34,094 nt of DNA from JBCCFX01 sp039029515 (GCA_039029515.1 JBCCFX010000009.1:1-34094), one strand, 5' to 3'; numbered from the stretch's first letter, positions 1 to 8,399 are shown. Notes: generated by a model from the letters alone, not told the origin. Numbers and translations are program-made.

Positions 1-18
1 CGGGTTTGGGTATCCAAT

Positions 19-39
19 GAGACGCCGCTGAGGCGTTTC
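19..39. terminator. Hairpin upstream of the SPFH gene, possible terminator
   Basis: Bases 19-26 (GAGACGCC) pair with 32-39 (GGCGTTTC) around a 5-base loop, an 8-bp stem with one G-U pair. Only a short AATT follows, so it is a weak intrinsic terminator. It may end a gene left of the window. Confidence 0.4.
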
Positions 40-53
40 AATTAAGCTACACG

Positions 54-1094
54 ATGACAAGAAGGCGGATCACTCTTACACGGAACAAAGCGATGGGTAT
101 CAAGGTTGGTGTGGTCAAGTCGAACGTCGGCGTCGCACCGGATGGCGTGACCGCCGAGGAAGCTCTTGTCGTCGAGAATAATCAGCGCGGTATCTGGCGC
201 GAACCGTATCCGCCACAGAAGCTCTATCTCAATACGAACGCATATGAGATCACGATCGTGTCGACGAAGGAGCAGACTGTTCGATATGGCAAGGGCGGTG
301 AATCTGACTACTCGGACATTGAAGTCCGAACATCTGACGGCTTTACGTTCCCCGTGGATGTGCGCGTCGAGTACCAGATCGAGCCGGAGAACGCTCCGCT
401 CGTCGTGGCACGATTCGGCGGCGACAACGAAGACTTGCGCAGCCGATTGACGTCCGCTGTGCGTGACATCTTCCGCAACAACGCCGAAAACGTGAAGGCA
501 CTTGATTACGTGCGCCTTCGTTCGACGCAAGGACAGACATCGCGCCAGATGCTGAGCGATCGCATGGCAGAACTCGGCGTGACGATCAAAGCGATGGCGA
601 TTGGCGATATTGGCAATGAGGAATCACTCGGCAACCTGCTGAAGACGCAGAAGGACCGCGAAATTGCGATCCAGGAACAGATCACCATCGTCGAACAGCA
701 GAAAGCGGCTGAGCGACGCAAGGAACTCTCGGCCACCGAGCAGGAAGCTGAGGAAGAACGACGCCTGGCGACAGCTCGCTACGCCGTGCAGATCGCCGAA
801 GAAGAAAAGATGCGACGAATCACCGAAGCAAGTGCTGAGGCAGAGTCGATCCGCATCAAAGCTGAAGCGCAGGCAGAAGCGTATCGCGTCGTCGCCGAGC
901 AGATCGGTCCTGCGAACGCAGCCTTAGTCGAACTGCTCAAAGTGATCGGCGAGAAGGGCATCAACATCACCCCGCGCGTCATGGTCATCGGCGAGAATGG
1001 CGAGAATGGAGGCACCTCGACCCAGGACGCCGAGACCACCGCACTGATTGGAACCATGCTCGACCAGATGATCGATCGAAGCGAGAAGCAGTAG
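54..1094 (+). CDS. SPFH/band 7 (prohibitin/flotillin-like) domain protein
   Basis: A 346-residue protein. The first ~150 residues match the SPFH fold, including a segment around GDNEDLRSRLTSAVRDIFRN where family members begin to oligomerise. Residues ~195-290 form a long Glu/Ala/Arg/Gln-rich coiled coil typical of flotillin and prohibitin homologues, followed by a short polar tail. Family members scaffold membrane microdomains or protect membrane proteases, and normally carry an N-terminal membrane anchor. None is visible here. An in-frame TGA at 18-20 blocks upstream extension, and the next ATG (93) would shorten the protein further. The gene either lacks the anchor, attaches differently, or has lost its start through a frameshift. 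There is no Shine-Dalgarno; a weak TAAGCT lies at 43-48. A terminator follows, so it is not co-transcribed with the next gene. The family is clear; the role is inferred. Confidence 0.85.
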   Translation: MTRRRITLTRNKAMGIKVGVVKSNVGVAPDGVTAEEALVVENNQRGIWREPYPPQKLYLNTNAYEITIVSTKEQTVRYGKGGESDYSDIEVRTSDGFTFPVDVRVEYQIEPENAPLVVARFGGDNEDLRSRLTSAVRDIFRNNAENVKALDYVRLRSTQGQTSRQMLSDRMAELGVTIKAMAIGDIGNEESLGNLLKTQKDREIAIQEQITIVEQQKAAERRKELSATEQEAEEERRLATARYAVQIAEEEKMRRITEASAEAESIRIKAEAQAEAYRVVAEQIGPANAALVELLKVIGEKGINITPRVMVIGENGENGGTSTQDAETTALIGTMLDQMIDRSEKQ

Positions 1095-1127
1095 CGACCG
1101 CGGCCGGGTGACAGAGAATCGATGATT

Positions 1128-1163
1128 ACGCCGGAGTCTCCAGGGGCTCCGGCGTGTTGTTTC
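1128..1163 (+). terminator. Rho-independent terminator after the SPFH gene
   Basis: Bases 1128-1136 (ACGCCGGAG) pair perfectly with 1147-1155 (CTCCGGCGT) around a 10-base loop, and GTTGTTTC follows. It lies 33 bases after the SPFH stop codon. Confidence 0.8.
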
Positions 1164-1210
1164 AGGGCAAGCTGGTTCTTTGTGCAGAGGACGTCGGCGG
1201 TCTGTCGACG

Positions 1211-1216
1211 TACAAT
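1211..1216 (+). promoter_or_regulatory. -10-like box just before the GroES-like gene
   Basis: TACAAT matches the -10 consensus at 5 of 6 bases and ends 5 bases before the ATG at 1222. Transcription would start at about the ATG itself. No Shine-Dalgarno and no convincing -35 is visible. Confidence 0.4.
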
Positions 1217-1221
1217 CCGGT

Positions 1222-1542
1222 ATGGCAACGCCACGATCATCCAAGAAAGACAGTCTGGAAATCGTCGAACCGATCGGTCTGCGCGTCCTCATTCGCAAGG
1301 ATGAAGATCGGAAGGTCACGAAGGTCGGCATTCACTTGCCGGACAAGATCGAGATCCCGACGCTGACCGGGCGAATCGTTGCGGTCAGCGCTCAGATCGC
1401 GGCCGATGATGACTATCCGATCAACCAGTACGACCGCGTGCTCTTCAATCCGAAGGGCAGCATTCCTGTGGATTTTGAGGGCGACAACCGACTCTTCGTG
1501 ATTCCCGTCGAGGATGTGGTCGCCGTCTTTCGCAAGGAATAG
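1222..1542 (+). CDS. Divergent GroES-like (Cpn10) protein
   Basis: A 106-residue protein spanning the whole Cpn10 fold. After a short polar N-terminus it follows the family pattern: a PIGLRVLIR strand (family: PLGDRVLVK), a mobile-loop-like GIHLPDKIE, a GRIVAVS strand, YDRVLFNP in place of GDRVLF, and a C-terminal IPVEDVVAVF. GroES caps GroEL and its mobile loop makes the contact. The first glycine of the usual GGIxLP loop motif is Val here, and no groEL is adjacent, so this may be a paralogue rather than the main co-chaperonin. The start at 1222 is preferred to upstream in-frame codons because the domain begins directly after it and a -10-like box lies 5 bases upstream. The next gene, aroA, starts 32 bases downstream with its own Shine-Dalgarno, so the two are probably co-transcribed. 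Confidence 0.75.
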   Translation: MATPRSSKKDSLEIVEPIGLRVLIRKDEDRKVTKVGIHLPDKIEIPTLTGRIVAVSAQIAADDDYPINQYDRVLFNPKGSIPVDFEGDNRLFVIPVEDVVAVFRKE

Positions 1543-1574
1543 ACGGTCCGCCTGACGGGAGGATCGGTGATCGG

Positions 1575-2954
1575 ATGATTGACTACGCCGCGCCGCTGCA
1601 CGAACTACCAGATCCGCTTCCGATCGAACGACTCGATGGTCCGTTCGATGTCTCGGTTCCGATTCCAGGGTCCAAGAGCATCACCAACCGTGCATACATG
1701 CTTGCGGCAACGGCTGATGGTGTCACCGCAATCGACCACCCGTTGCGCAGCGATGATTGCGATGCACTCCTCGACGCACTGGCGACGCTTGGCGCGGGTG
1801 TCCAGTGGAATCAGGCGGGCAATGCGGTTCGAATCACCGGCGTCAACGGTCGCTTCCCGCATGGCGGCACGGTGAATCTCGGCGATGGCGGAACACCATC
1901 ACGATTCATGATCGCGGCGGCGTGCCTCGGAACTGAACCGGTCGTTGTGGATGGTTCGGCACGAATGCGTGAACGACCTGTCGCCGAAGGTGTCGAGATG
2001 CTCCGAGCCCTCGGCGCCACAATTGATTACATCGAATCTGACGGCCGACTCCCTGTGCGCATTACTCCCGGCGCCCCGTTACAAGGCGATCACCTCACGA
2101 TCGGTCGAACGGCATCCAGTCAGTTCGTGTCCGCGGTCATGTTGATCGCCCCATGGATTGATGGTGGCGTACGAATGTCGTTCGATGATCATCCGACCAG
2201 TGAAGCCTACATTCACCTCACGGCGTGGATGCTCGAGAAGTGGGGCGTTCGCAGCGCGATCCGCGATACGATCCGTCCCGGGCAAATGACACCGCACATC
2301 ACGATTCGACCGTGCCAGGTGCGTCATACCGGCTATCGAATTGAACCGGACGCAAGTAGTGCCGCGTATTGGTTTACTGCCGCGGCGCTTGTGCCTGGCG
2401 CGCAGTCGCACGCAGAACTCGGACTGATGGCATCGCGCCAACCTGATTGCCAGGTGCCGATGGCGCTTCGACTCCTCGGCGCGGATCTGGAGATGCCTGG
2501 ACCAAACGACGCGGTACTGACCGGACCGACGACGTTGTATGGACGAATGGACCTTGATGCCGAAGCGTATCCCGATGGCGCGATGTCGCTGGCGATGGCT
2601 TGCGCCCGCGCGACCGGTCCATCGTGCATACACGGCCTGCACACGCTTCGCGTGAAGGAGACGGATCGCATCGCCGCGCTGGCCCATGAATTGATGGCGC
2701 TGGGCATTGCCGTGGAAGCCACAGACGACGCGCTGACGATCGATCCCAGTGATGCCCACGACCGGCCGGTGGTGATCGATACCTACAACGACCATCGGAT
2801 GGCGATGGCATTCGCCATGCTGGGTCTGGCGCGAGGCAATATCGCCATTCGTGATCCGGGCGTGGTGGCCAAGAGCTATCCGTCATTCTGGAATCATCTG
2901 AGCCAGGTGTACGAGCAAGCCCGGAATTCATCGGGGCGAACGTCGACCCGCTAG
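1575..2954 (+). CDS. aroA: 3-phosphoshikimate 1-carboxyvinyltransferase (EPSP synthase)
   Basis: A 459-residue cytoplasmic enzyme that transfers enolpyruvate from PEP to shikimate-3-phosphate in aromatic amino acid synthesis. Visible motifs are PGSKSITNRA with the catalytic Lys near residue 34, the substrate loop LGDGGTPSRF, RERPV, SSQF, DASSAAYWF, the KETDRI active-site segment and YNDHRMAMAF near the C-terminus. Length fits the family (about 430-450). The PEP-site loop differs from the Escherichia coli LGNAGTAMRP: the residue aligned with Pro101 is Phe. A GGGAGGA Shine-Dalgarno lies about 11 bases before the ATG at 1575. The gene follows the GroES-like gene by 32 bases and is followed after 14 bases by an ABC exporter. 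Confidence 0.97.
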   Translation: MIDYAAPLHELPDPLPIERLDGPFDVSVPIPGSKSITNRAYMLAATADGVTAIDHPLRSDDCDALLDALATLGAGVQWNQAGNAVRITGVNGRFPHGGTVNLGDGGTPSRFMIAAACLGTEPVVVDGSARMRERPVAEGVEMLRALGATIDYIESDGRLPVRITPGAPLQGDHLTIGRTASSQFVSAVMLIAPWIDGGVRMSFDDHPTSEAYIHLTAWMLEKWGVRSAIRDTIRPGQMTPHITIRPCQVRHTGYRIEPDASSAAYWFTAAALVPGAQSHAELGLMASRQPDCQVPMALRLLGADLEMPGPNDAVLTGPTTLYGRMDLDAEAYPDGAMSLAMACARATGPSCIHGLHTLRVKETDRIAALAHELMALGIAVEATDDALTIDPSDAHDRPVVIDTYNDHRMAMAFAMLGLARGNIAIRDPGVVAKSYPSFWNHLSQVYEQARNSSGRTSTR

Positions 2955-2957
2955 AAT
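2952..2957 (+). promoter_or_regulatory. -10-like box before the ABC exporter gene
   Basis: TAGAAT matches the -10 consensus at 5 of 6 bases. It overlaps the aroA stop codon and ends 11 bases before the ATG at 2969, giving a leader of about 4-5 bases. No Shine-Dalgarno or clear -35 is visible. Confidence 0.35.
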
Positions 2958-2968
2958 CCCGCCATCTC

Positions 2969-4819
2969 ATGGGTGATTTTCTTCGATTCGTCAGACTGAT
3001 GGTGCGTGACCGGGCAATGCTGAGCTTTGCTCTCGCGTTCGCGTGTGTCTCTGCCCTCCTCACCGGGGCGGGCATTGTCACGCTCGTGCCGGTGATCCAG
3101 ATGATCGTGGATCAGGAGGGCGGTCGAAACCTGCAGGACATCGCGCGCGATTTCAATGCGAAAGAACATAGTGTCCTTGGCTTCGACAATTGGCAGGCCG
3201 CCATTCCCACGTCGATGATCGAGTCACTTCCCGCGGATCGATTTCAGGGCGTGATACTCATCGTGGTCATTCTCTGCATCATGACTCTGATCGGCGCGAC
3301 CGCGAACTTCCTGCATCAGTATCTGAGCATCACGGTGGCAACCCGCACCATTGCACGGGCCCGACATCGCGCGTTCGAAACCACGCTCGCCATGCCACTC
3401 TCGACCGTCGTCCAGCGCGGCGCCTCGGAGTTTGTCGCTCGAATCGTGCGCGATACGGCTGAACTACAACGCGGACTCGTCGCCTTGATGAGTAAGTCTG
3501 TCGCCCATTCGACACAGGGCATCGTGATGTTCATCGTCGCGCTTGCAGTGGGACGTTCGCTCACCTTGATTGCGCTCGTGATCCTGCCGATCCTGCTGAT
3601 CACAATACGCAAGCTCGGCAAACGGATACGTCGCGGCACCCGCGGCGCGCTTCAGGGACAGGAAGATCTCCTGAGGCTTGCCACCGAATCCATTCAGGGC
3701 CTCAGATCCGTCAAAGCGAACACCGGTGAATCAGCCGTCATCTCGCAGTTCGATGTGATGAATCAGCACGTGATTCGACAGGAATTGCGCGCACGGATTG
3801 CCCGCGCCTTTTCGTCGCCATTTGTAGAGACGATCGCGATCATCATCGTCGGCCTGCTTGCGTGCATCGCAGCCAAGCAGATTCTTGATGGCGCACTCTC
3901 CATCGACCAATTCGTTGTGGCCCTCGGGTCACTGGGACTTGCTGGCAGCAAGTTCAAAATGATGACCAATCTCATCACAGAAATGCAGGCGGCATCAGCG
4001 CCAGCTCGTCGCCTGATGGACATCCTCGAGATCGCGCCGGAGGAAGCTGAAGACGCGAATCGACCAGAAATCGCCCCGCACGCGACGTCGATTCGCTTTG
4101 ACGATGTCTCCCTCGTCTATCCCGGCAAGACCGAAGCAGCGCTGTCTCACGTGACATTGGATATTCGCTTCGATGAGCGGGTTGCCGTTGTCGGGCCGAA
4201 TGGCAGTGGCAAGACAACACTGCTCAGCCTCGTGCCACGATTGCTCACGCCGGATAGCGGGAGCGTCTTGATTGATGGCGTCGACATCGCCTCGGTTGGC
4301 GTACAAAGCCTGCGTCGTCAGGTTGCCGTCGTCGCACAGGAGACCATGTTGTTTCGCGGCTCCATTGCGGAGAACATCGCGTTCGGCACGCCATCGGCAA
4401 GCCGGGAGCAGATAGAAGATGCAGCTCGCCGCGCGCATGCGCATGAATTCATCATGCAGATGCCGAACCAATACGATGCCGATGTCGCGGAACAGGGGGC
4501 ATCGCTGTCGGGCGGACAACGCAAGCGCTTGTCGATCGCACGGGCGATTCTTCGCGATCCTCGCATCCTGATCCTCGATGAAGCCACCAGCCAGATCGAC
4601 GCCGATTCCGAGGCACAGATTCACGCGGCGGTCACGGAGTTCTCCGCGGGGCGAACTGTCCTCGTCATTGCTCATCGCTTGTCGACGGTTCGAGATGCGG
4701 ATCGCATCGTTGTCATGAACGCCGGCGGCATTGATGATGTTGGGACGCACGATGAACTGCTGGGCCGGAGCGAAATCTATCGCCGGCTGTCACAGACACA
4801 GCTCATCGAAACGCCATAA
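2969..4819 (+). CDS. MsbA-type ABC exporter (fused membrane and ATPase domains)
   Basis: A 616-residue half-transporter. Residues ~1-340 form an ABC exporter membrane domain with hydrophobic segments near 18-45, 94-115, 180-212 and 286-305. Residues ~375-610 form the ATPase: Walker A GPNGSGKT (409-416), Q-loop (VAQET, ~455-459), signature LSGGQ (513-517), Walker B ILILDEAT (533-540) and switch His in AHRLSTV (~569). All catalytic residues are present, so it should dimerise and hydrolyse ATP. Such proteins flip lipid A or other lipids or drugs across the inner membrane; the substrate cannot be read from sequence. The loop after the first segment (~50-90) is rather long. The TAGAAT at 2952-2957 suggests its own near-leaderless transcript besides possible read-through from aroA. 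Confidence 0.92.
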   Translation: MGDFLRFVRLMVRDRAMLSFALAFACVSALLTGAGIVTLVPVIQMIVDQEGGRNLQDIARDFNAKEHSVLGFDNWQAAIPTSMIESLPADRFQGVILIVVILCIMTLIGATANFLHQYLSITVATRTIARARHRAFETTLAMPLSTVVQRGASEFVARIVRDTAELQRGLVALMSKSVAHSTQGIVMFIVALAVGRSLTLIALVILPILLITIRKLGKRIRRGTRGALQGQEDLLRLATESIQGLRSVKANTGESAVISQFDVMNQHVIRQELRARIARAFSSPFVETIAIIIVGLLACIAAKQILDGALSIDQFVVALGSLGLAGSKFKMMTNLITEMQAASAPARRLMDILEIAPEEAEDANRPEIAPHATSIRFDDVSLVYPGKTEAALSHVTLDIRFDERVAVVGPNGSGKTTLLSLVPRLLTPDSGSVLIDGVDIASVGVQSLRRQVAVVAQETMLFRGSIAENIAFGTPSASREQIEDAARRAHAHEFIMQMPNQYDADVAEQGASLSGGQRKRLSIARAILRDPRILILDEATSQIDADSEAQIHAAVTEFSAGRTVLVIAHRLSTVRDADRIVVMNAGGIDDVGTHDELLGRSEIYRRLSQTQLIETP

Positions 4820-4933
4820 AGAATCTGTCGTACGCGCATGCATGCGGCACGGAAGTCAGATGCACCGTTCCCTCAAACGATGCACTCGACCTCAGCGTGC
4901 CGGCCATGCACACGCTTCACAGAGGAACGTCCA
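4820..4933. other. Convergent intergenic stretch with a 12-bp palindrome
   Basis: No gene is supported here between the converging exporter and coiled-coil genes. CGCATGCATGCG (4835-4846) is a perfect palindrome but has no loop or T-run, so it is not a convincing terminator. Confidence 0.3.
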
Positions 4934-5662
4934 TCACGATGATGAACGAAGTAGGGCAAACATGGCCACGCCGACCGCGGCGACGGCGGCGGTGACCGAA
5001 CAGGCCATCGCCGCGACAAGCCAGCGTTCCGTGCGAGCCATCATCGTGACCAGCCGCGTTTCGCGGTCTTCACTCGACCGGCTGACCGTGGCCAACACGT
5101 CGGATGAATGCTTGGTCGACGCCGACAATTCTGAGAGTGACTGCCGAAAACTCGTCAGGGCAGAGGTCATCTGACGGGTGTTGTCCGTTCCTGCATCGAG
5201 CTGTTGCTGGACGAGGCTGACAATTTCGGCCTGATGATCCGATGAATCATTCAATCGGGCGAGCGTGCTGTTGATGGACTCCTCACGTCGTTTCGCCTGA
5301 TCGAGATATTCGGTCAGTGATTCGAGCAATCGGATGTTCTGCCGGCTGATCTCGGGCATGACATCGACCGCCTGGGGAAGTCGATCGAGCAACGCAACGA
5401 TGCGTTCGCTGCGTTCGGACTGCTCATCAAGGTGATCGCCGATCCGACGAACGACGCCGAGGACCTCATCGTACCCGCGCTGCAGTTCAGCCATGCTCGC
5501 GCGGCGTGACGGCTTGGTCTCAATCGTTGCAACGGCCGTGGTGCCGTTCGAGGTCGCACCGGTTTCGTCGTGGTCATGCGCTGAGGCCGAGGTCGAATTG
5601 ACCGTGACAAGCGGCGCGGAACGACGGCGGGACCACATCGATTTGACATCAAAAAGGCGCAT
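4934..5662 (-). CDS. Coiled-coil protein with C-terminal membrane anchor, unknown function
   Basis: A 242-residue protein I do not recognise as a named family. It has a basic N-terminus (MRLFDVKSMWSRRRS), a polar Ser/Thr-rich linker, and from about residue 55 to 205 a long hydrophilic helical region with heptad-like Leu/Ile/Val spacing, like the stalk of a chemoreceptor or a t-SNARE-like coiled coil. A hydrophobic helix of about 20 residues (WLVAAMACSVTAAVAAVGVA) lies at the C-terminus, so it looks tail-anchored with the coiled coil in the cytoplasm. The start at 5662 is favoured because an AAGGA lies about 9 bases upstream; an in-frame ATG at 5671 sits too close to it. The gene is divergent from the importer operon. 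A structural or signalling role is possible but unproven. Confidence 0.7.
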   Translation of the reverse strand: MRLFDVKSMWSRRRSAPLVTVNSTSASAHDHDETGATSNGTTAVATIETKPSRRASMAELQRGYDEVLGVVRRIGDHLDEQSERSERIVALLDRLPQAVDVMPEISRQNIRLLESLTEYLDQAKRREESINSTLARLNDSSDHQAEIVSLVQQQLDAGTDNTRQMTSALTSFRQSLSELSASTKHSSDVLATVSRSSEDRETRLVTMMARTERWLVAAMACSVTAAVAAVGVAMFALLRSSS

Positions 5663-5726
5663 GGCATCCATTCCTTGCCTTGAGGTGAAGCGGCATGGGC
5701 CGCTGTTTCGTGTTCGCAACTGCCGG

Positions 5727-5732
5727 TACGAT
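5727..5732 (+). promoter_or_regulatory. -10-like box before the importer operon
   Basis: TACGAT ends 7 bases before the ATG at 5740, placing the transcript start at about the ATG. No Shine-Dalgarno is present. The 77-base gap to the divergent gene is too short for a cobalamin riboswitch, and none was recognised. Confidence 0.4.
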
Positions 5733-5739
5733 GCGAGCT

Positions 5740-6636
5740 ATGTCCGTTCACCGAAGATGCCTTCGACCGACCGCTGCGATGGCGATCCTCCTGACCGCCA
5801 CGTGGGTTATCGGTCTCTCCGCCTGCAATAGGCCAGAATCCAGCGCGAAAACTGCGCCTGATGTCGTCCGGATCGTCTCCCTCAGCCCGGCCCTTACGCG
5901 AACGATGGTCGACCTCGAGATCCAGGACCTCCTCGTTGGGCGCTCCCGTTTCTGCGACGCCGTGGATCAAGACATTCCTGCCGTCGGTGACCTGTTCGAC
6001 ATCGATTACGAACGGTTGACGCGCCTTCAGCCCACGCATGTGGTCATTCAGCCTGCCGCATCGGGGATTGCACCGGAACTGCAATCCCTCAGCAAACGAC
6101 AGGGCTGGACAGTGCAGGCATGGCCTCTCAATACGATCGACGATGTTCGTACGATGACCAGTGAGCTTGCTCAGGGCGTCGCAGCACGCCTTCCGGATCG
6201 TCACGACGCCATCACCAACAGGGCGTCAGCGCTGGACGCAGCGTTGCAGCGTGCGGCGACGCCTCTGGACGGCAACGTTCGAACGCTGGTTCTCCAGGGG
6301 CTCGATCCCGTCCTTGCCGCAGGGACATCAACGTACGTGGATGAACTCCTGCGCGCCGCCGGCGGAGTCAATGCGGTCAGTGCGGTGGGCTGGGCTGAAC
6401 TCAGCCTTGAGGACGTTGTGCGTCTGAATCCTGAAGTCATCATTGTACTGCATACGGGCCAGATCACGGAGGATGCATGGAACGCAACGGCACTTGCAAC
6501 GCTTTCGTGCGACGCCGTTCGAAACGACCGTATTGACCTCATTGCGTCGGATGCCGCGATGCTGCCGAGCAGTGCACTCGCAACGTTGCTCGATCCATTC
6601 CAACGCGCGGTCGGCGGATCGGTCAGCGTGCCATGA
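5740..6636 (+). CDS. Periplasmic substrate-binding lipoprotein, BtuF/FhuD-like
   Basis: A 298-residue protein. The N-terminus is a lipoprotein signal: basic residues, a hydrophobic core, then a GLSACN lipobox whose Cys would be lipidated. The mature part begins RIVSLSPALTRTMVDL, the hallmark start of BtuF/class III binding proteins, followed by an RSRFCD segment, VGDLFDIDYERLTRLQPTHVV, and a C-terminal lobe with AGTSTYVDELLRAAGG. Such proteins bind cobalamin or ferric siderophores and deliver them to a FecCD-type permease. The next two genes encode exactly that permease and its ATPase with 4-base ATGA overlaps, so this is one operon. The conserved Cys after the first strand is slightly more reminiscent of BtuF than of siderophore binders, but the substrate is not settled. 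The start at 5740 is chosen over ATG 5731 and 5695 because of the upstream TACGAT box. Confidence 0.85.
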   Translation: MSVHRRCLRPTAAMAILLTATWVIGLSACNRPESSAKTAPDVVRIVSLSPALTRTMVDLEIQDLLVGRSRFCDAVDQDIPAVGDLFDIDYERLTRLQPTHVVIQPAASGIAPELQSLSKRQGWTVQAWPLNTIDDVRTMTSELAQGVAARLPDRHDAITNRASALDAALQRAATPLDGNVRTLVLQGLDPVLAAGTSTYVDELLRAAGGVNAVSAVGWAELSLEDVVRLNPEVIIVLHTGQITEDAWNATALATLSCDAVRNDRIDLIASDAAMLPSSALATLLDPFQRAVGGSVSVP

Positions 6637-7619
6637 GCAATCGACGCTCACCAATGATCGGATTGGTCGTGTTGACCATCCTGCTCGTGCTCATGATTCC
6701 ATTGCGTGTGCTGATTGACCGCGCGCCTGACGGGAGCCTCGGCTTTGCCTGGCCAGAGGCGAGCTACGCCTCCTTCCGTTGGATGGCTCTTGCAGGCGGC
6801 ATGGTCGTGGGGGTTGCGCTCGGTGTGTCTGGCGGGCTTCTTCAGTCCATGCTGAGAAATCCCCTTGCGTCGCCGTACATCCTGGGCGTGTCGAGCGGCG
6901 CAGGGCTCGGCATCATGGTCGGCCTGTATCTTGCTTCCATCGGTCGAGTCACGATGCACTCAACGTTTGAGACTATTCCCGCCGTGCTCGGCGCCTTGGT
7001 TGTCCTCGGTCTTGTGTACGCATTCGGACGACGAGATCGACGCCTTGATCCAGTGACCGTCATTCTCATTGGCGTGGTGATCTCCACGATGTGCGGCGCC
7101 GGCATGATGCTGCTTCAAAGCCTGGTCCCGGCCGGGTTGCGAGGCGAGTTCCTGCGCTGGCTCATGGGTCGCATTCCCGAAGCGCTACCGATGTCTACGC
7201 TCATGATCTGCACTGCAATCACCGGTATCGGCCTCATCTGGTCGATCCGCATCGGACGCGCGATGGACGTCGCTGTACTACCCGATGATGAGTGTCAGAC
7301 TGCAGGAGTTTCAATCGCGCAACTTCGCACGTTGCAGTTCGTCCTCGCCGGGATGCTGGCGGCCGTCGCGGTGACCATCGCGGGGCCGATCGGCTTCGTC
7401 GGGCTGATTGCGCCGCATACCGCTCGATTGCTTGTCGGGCCGACGCATCGACCTCGCATCATTGGCGCCGCGTTGGCGGGCGCCGTGCTCGTCATCGGAT
7501 CAGATGTCGCGCGACAAGTGATTGATCTTGGACACGGCCGACTGCCCATCGGCATATTCACCGCGCTCATCGGCGGACCGGTGTTTCTCTGGCTTCTTCT
7601 CAGCGGACGTGCCGAATGA
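6633..7619 (+). CDS. FecCD-family ABC importer permease (BtuC-like)
   Basis: A 328-residue inner-membrane protein with about nine to ten hydrophobic segments and no soluble domain, the usual length of the FecCD family. Diagnostic stretches are SGGLLQSMLRNPLASPYILG (family: GxxxQxxxRNPLAxPxxLG), GVVISTMCGAGMMLLQ, and the coupling segment GPIGFVGLIAPHTARLLVGP followed by HRPRIIGAALAGAVLV, which contacts the ATPase. It forms the dimeric channel of a cobalamin or ferric-siderophore importer. The start overlaps the stop of the binding-protein gene (ATGA), and its own stop overlaps the next start in the same way, indicating translational coupling. Confidence 0.93.
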   Translation: MSNRRSPMIGLVVLTILLVLMIPLRVLIDRAPDGSLGFAWPEASYASFRWMALAGGMVVGVALGVSGGLLQSMLRNPLASPYILGVSSGAGLGIMVGLYLASIGRVTMHSTFETIPAVLGALVVLGLVYAFGRRDRRLDPVTVILIGVVISTMCGAGMMLLQSLVPAGLRGEFLRWLMGRIPEALPMSTLMICTAITGIGLIWSIRIGRAMDVAVLPDDECQTAGVSIAQLRTLQFVLAGMLAAVAVTIAGPIGFVGLIAPHTARLLVGPTHRPRIIGAALAGAVLVIGSDVARQVIDLGHGRLPIGIFTALIGGPVFLWLLLSGRAE

Positions 7620-8389
7620 CCATCGCGCTGACCGCGAGCAATGTGACCGTTCGATTTGGCTCGACCATCGCGCTGCGTCGTGTGTCGGCCTCGTGCGCAC
7701 GCGGCGCGACGACCGTGATCCTCGGTCCGAACGGAGCCGGCAAGACAACGCTGTTAAGGTGTCTCGTTGGCAGTCTCCGACCTGATGAAGGTAACGTCAC
7801 GTTGCCTGGCGGCGAGCGCGTCCACGCACTGTCGCCGGCGAAGCTCGCCCGGCACGTTGCATTTCACGGCCAATCGCGTCCGATGCGGACCGATCTGACG
7901 GTTCGACAAATCGTCGAGCTTGGTCAATTCGCCGTCGGCCGTTCGATTGAACGCGTTGAATCCGTGCTTGATGCGTTTGATCTGGCTGGTGCGGCCGAGC
8001 AGGCCTTTCGAACGTTGTCGGCGGGCAACCAACAGCGAGCACTGCTTGCTCGCGCAGTGGCGCAGCTTCAAGCCGATGGAGTGCTGGTGCTCGATGAACC
8101 GTTTGCCACGCTTGATGTCGCGCATGTCCAGCGTGTCGTTCAGGTTATTCGTGAGCTTCGAGATGATGGCCAATCGATCATCCTGACGACGCATCGATTC
8201 GATCTCGCTCACGCGCTCGCCGATGACGTCTGGCTCATGCGGGACGGTGGCATTGTGGCCGCCGGGACGGCCAGCGAGGTGCTGCGTCCTGAACGACTGG
8301 ATGTCGTTTTTGGCGTGCCATTCCAGCGTGTGACGACACCAAGTGGGGCCGAGTGGTGGCAGCCGGCTTCGACTTCAGCGGCACCCTGA
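7616..8389 (+). CDS. ABC importer ATP-binding protein (BtuD/FecE-like)
   Basis: A 257-residue cytoplasmic ATPase that powers the preceding permease. Walker A is GPNGAGKTTLLR (near residue 40), the Q-loop region contains FHGQSR, the signature is LSAGNQQRALLARA (the usual LSGGQ replaced by LSAGN), Walker B is VLVLDEPFATLD and the switch His is in TTHRFDLA. The C-terminal part carries the DVWLMRDGGIVAAGTASEVL segment seen in importers of this group. It is coupled to the permease gene by a 4-base overlap and is the last gene of the importer operon; the following gene has its own -10-like box. Confidence 0.93.
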   Translation: MTIALTASNVTVRFGSTIALRRVSASCARGATTVILGPNGAGKTTLLRCLVGSLRPDEGNVTLPGGERVHALSPAKLARHVAFHGQSRPMRTDLTVRQIVELGQFAVGRSIERVESVLDAFDLAGAAEQAFRTLSAGNQQRALLARAVAQLQADGVLVLDEPFATLDVAHVQRVVQVIRELRDDGQSIILTTHRFDLAHALADDVWLMRDGGIVAAGTASEVLRPERLDVVFGVPFQRVTTPSGAEWWQPASTSAAP

Positions 8390-8399
8390 TCAACGGAGC

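Noticed and set aside
2079..2795. Minus-strand frame of 238 residues opposite aroA
   Set aside because: The plus-strand frame is an unmistakable EPSP synthase.
3995..4750. Minus-strand frame of 251 residues
   Set aside because: Opposite the ABC exporter ATPase domain with complete motifs; no recognised domain and shadow-like composition.
4934..5662. Methyl-accepting chemotaxis protein
   Set aside because: The coiled coil resembles a receptor stalk, but the membrane helix is at the C-terminus and the conserved signalling tip is absent.
5663..5739. Cobalamin riboswitch before the importer operon
   Set aside because: The gap of 77 bases is too short and no B12-box-like sequence was seen.
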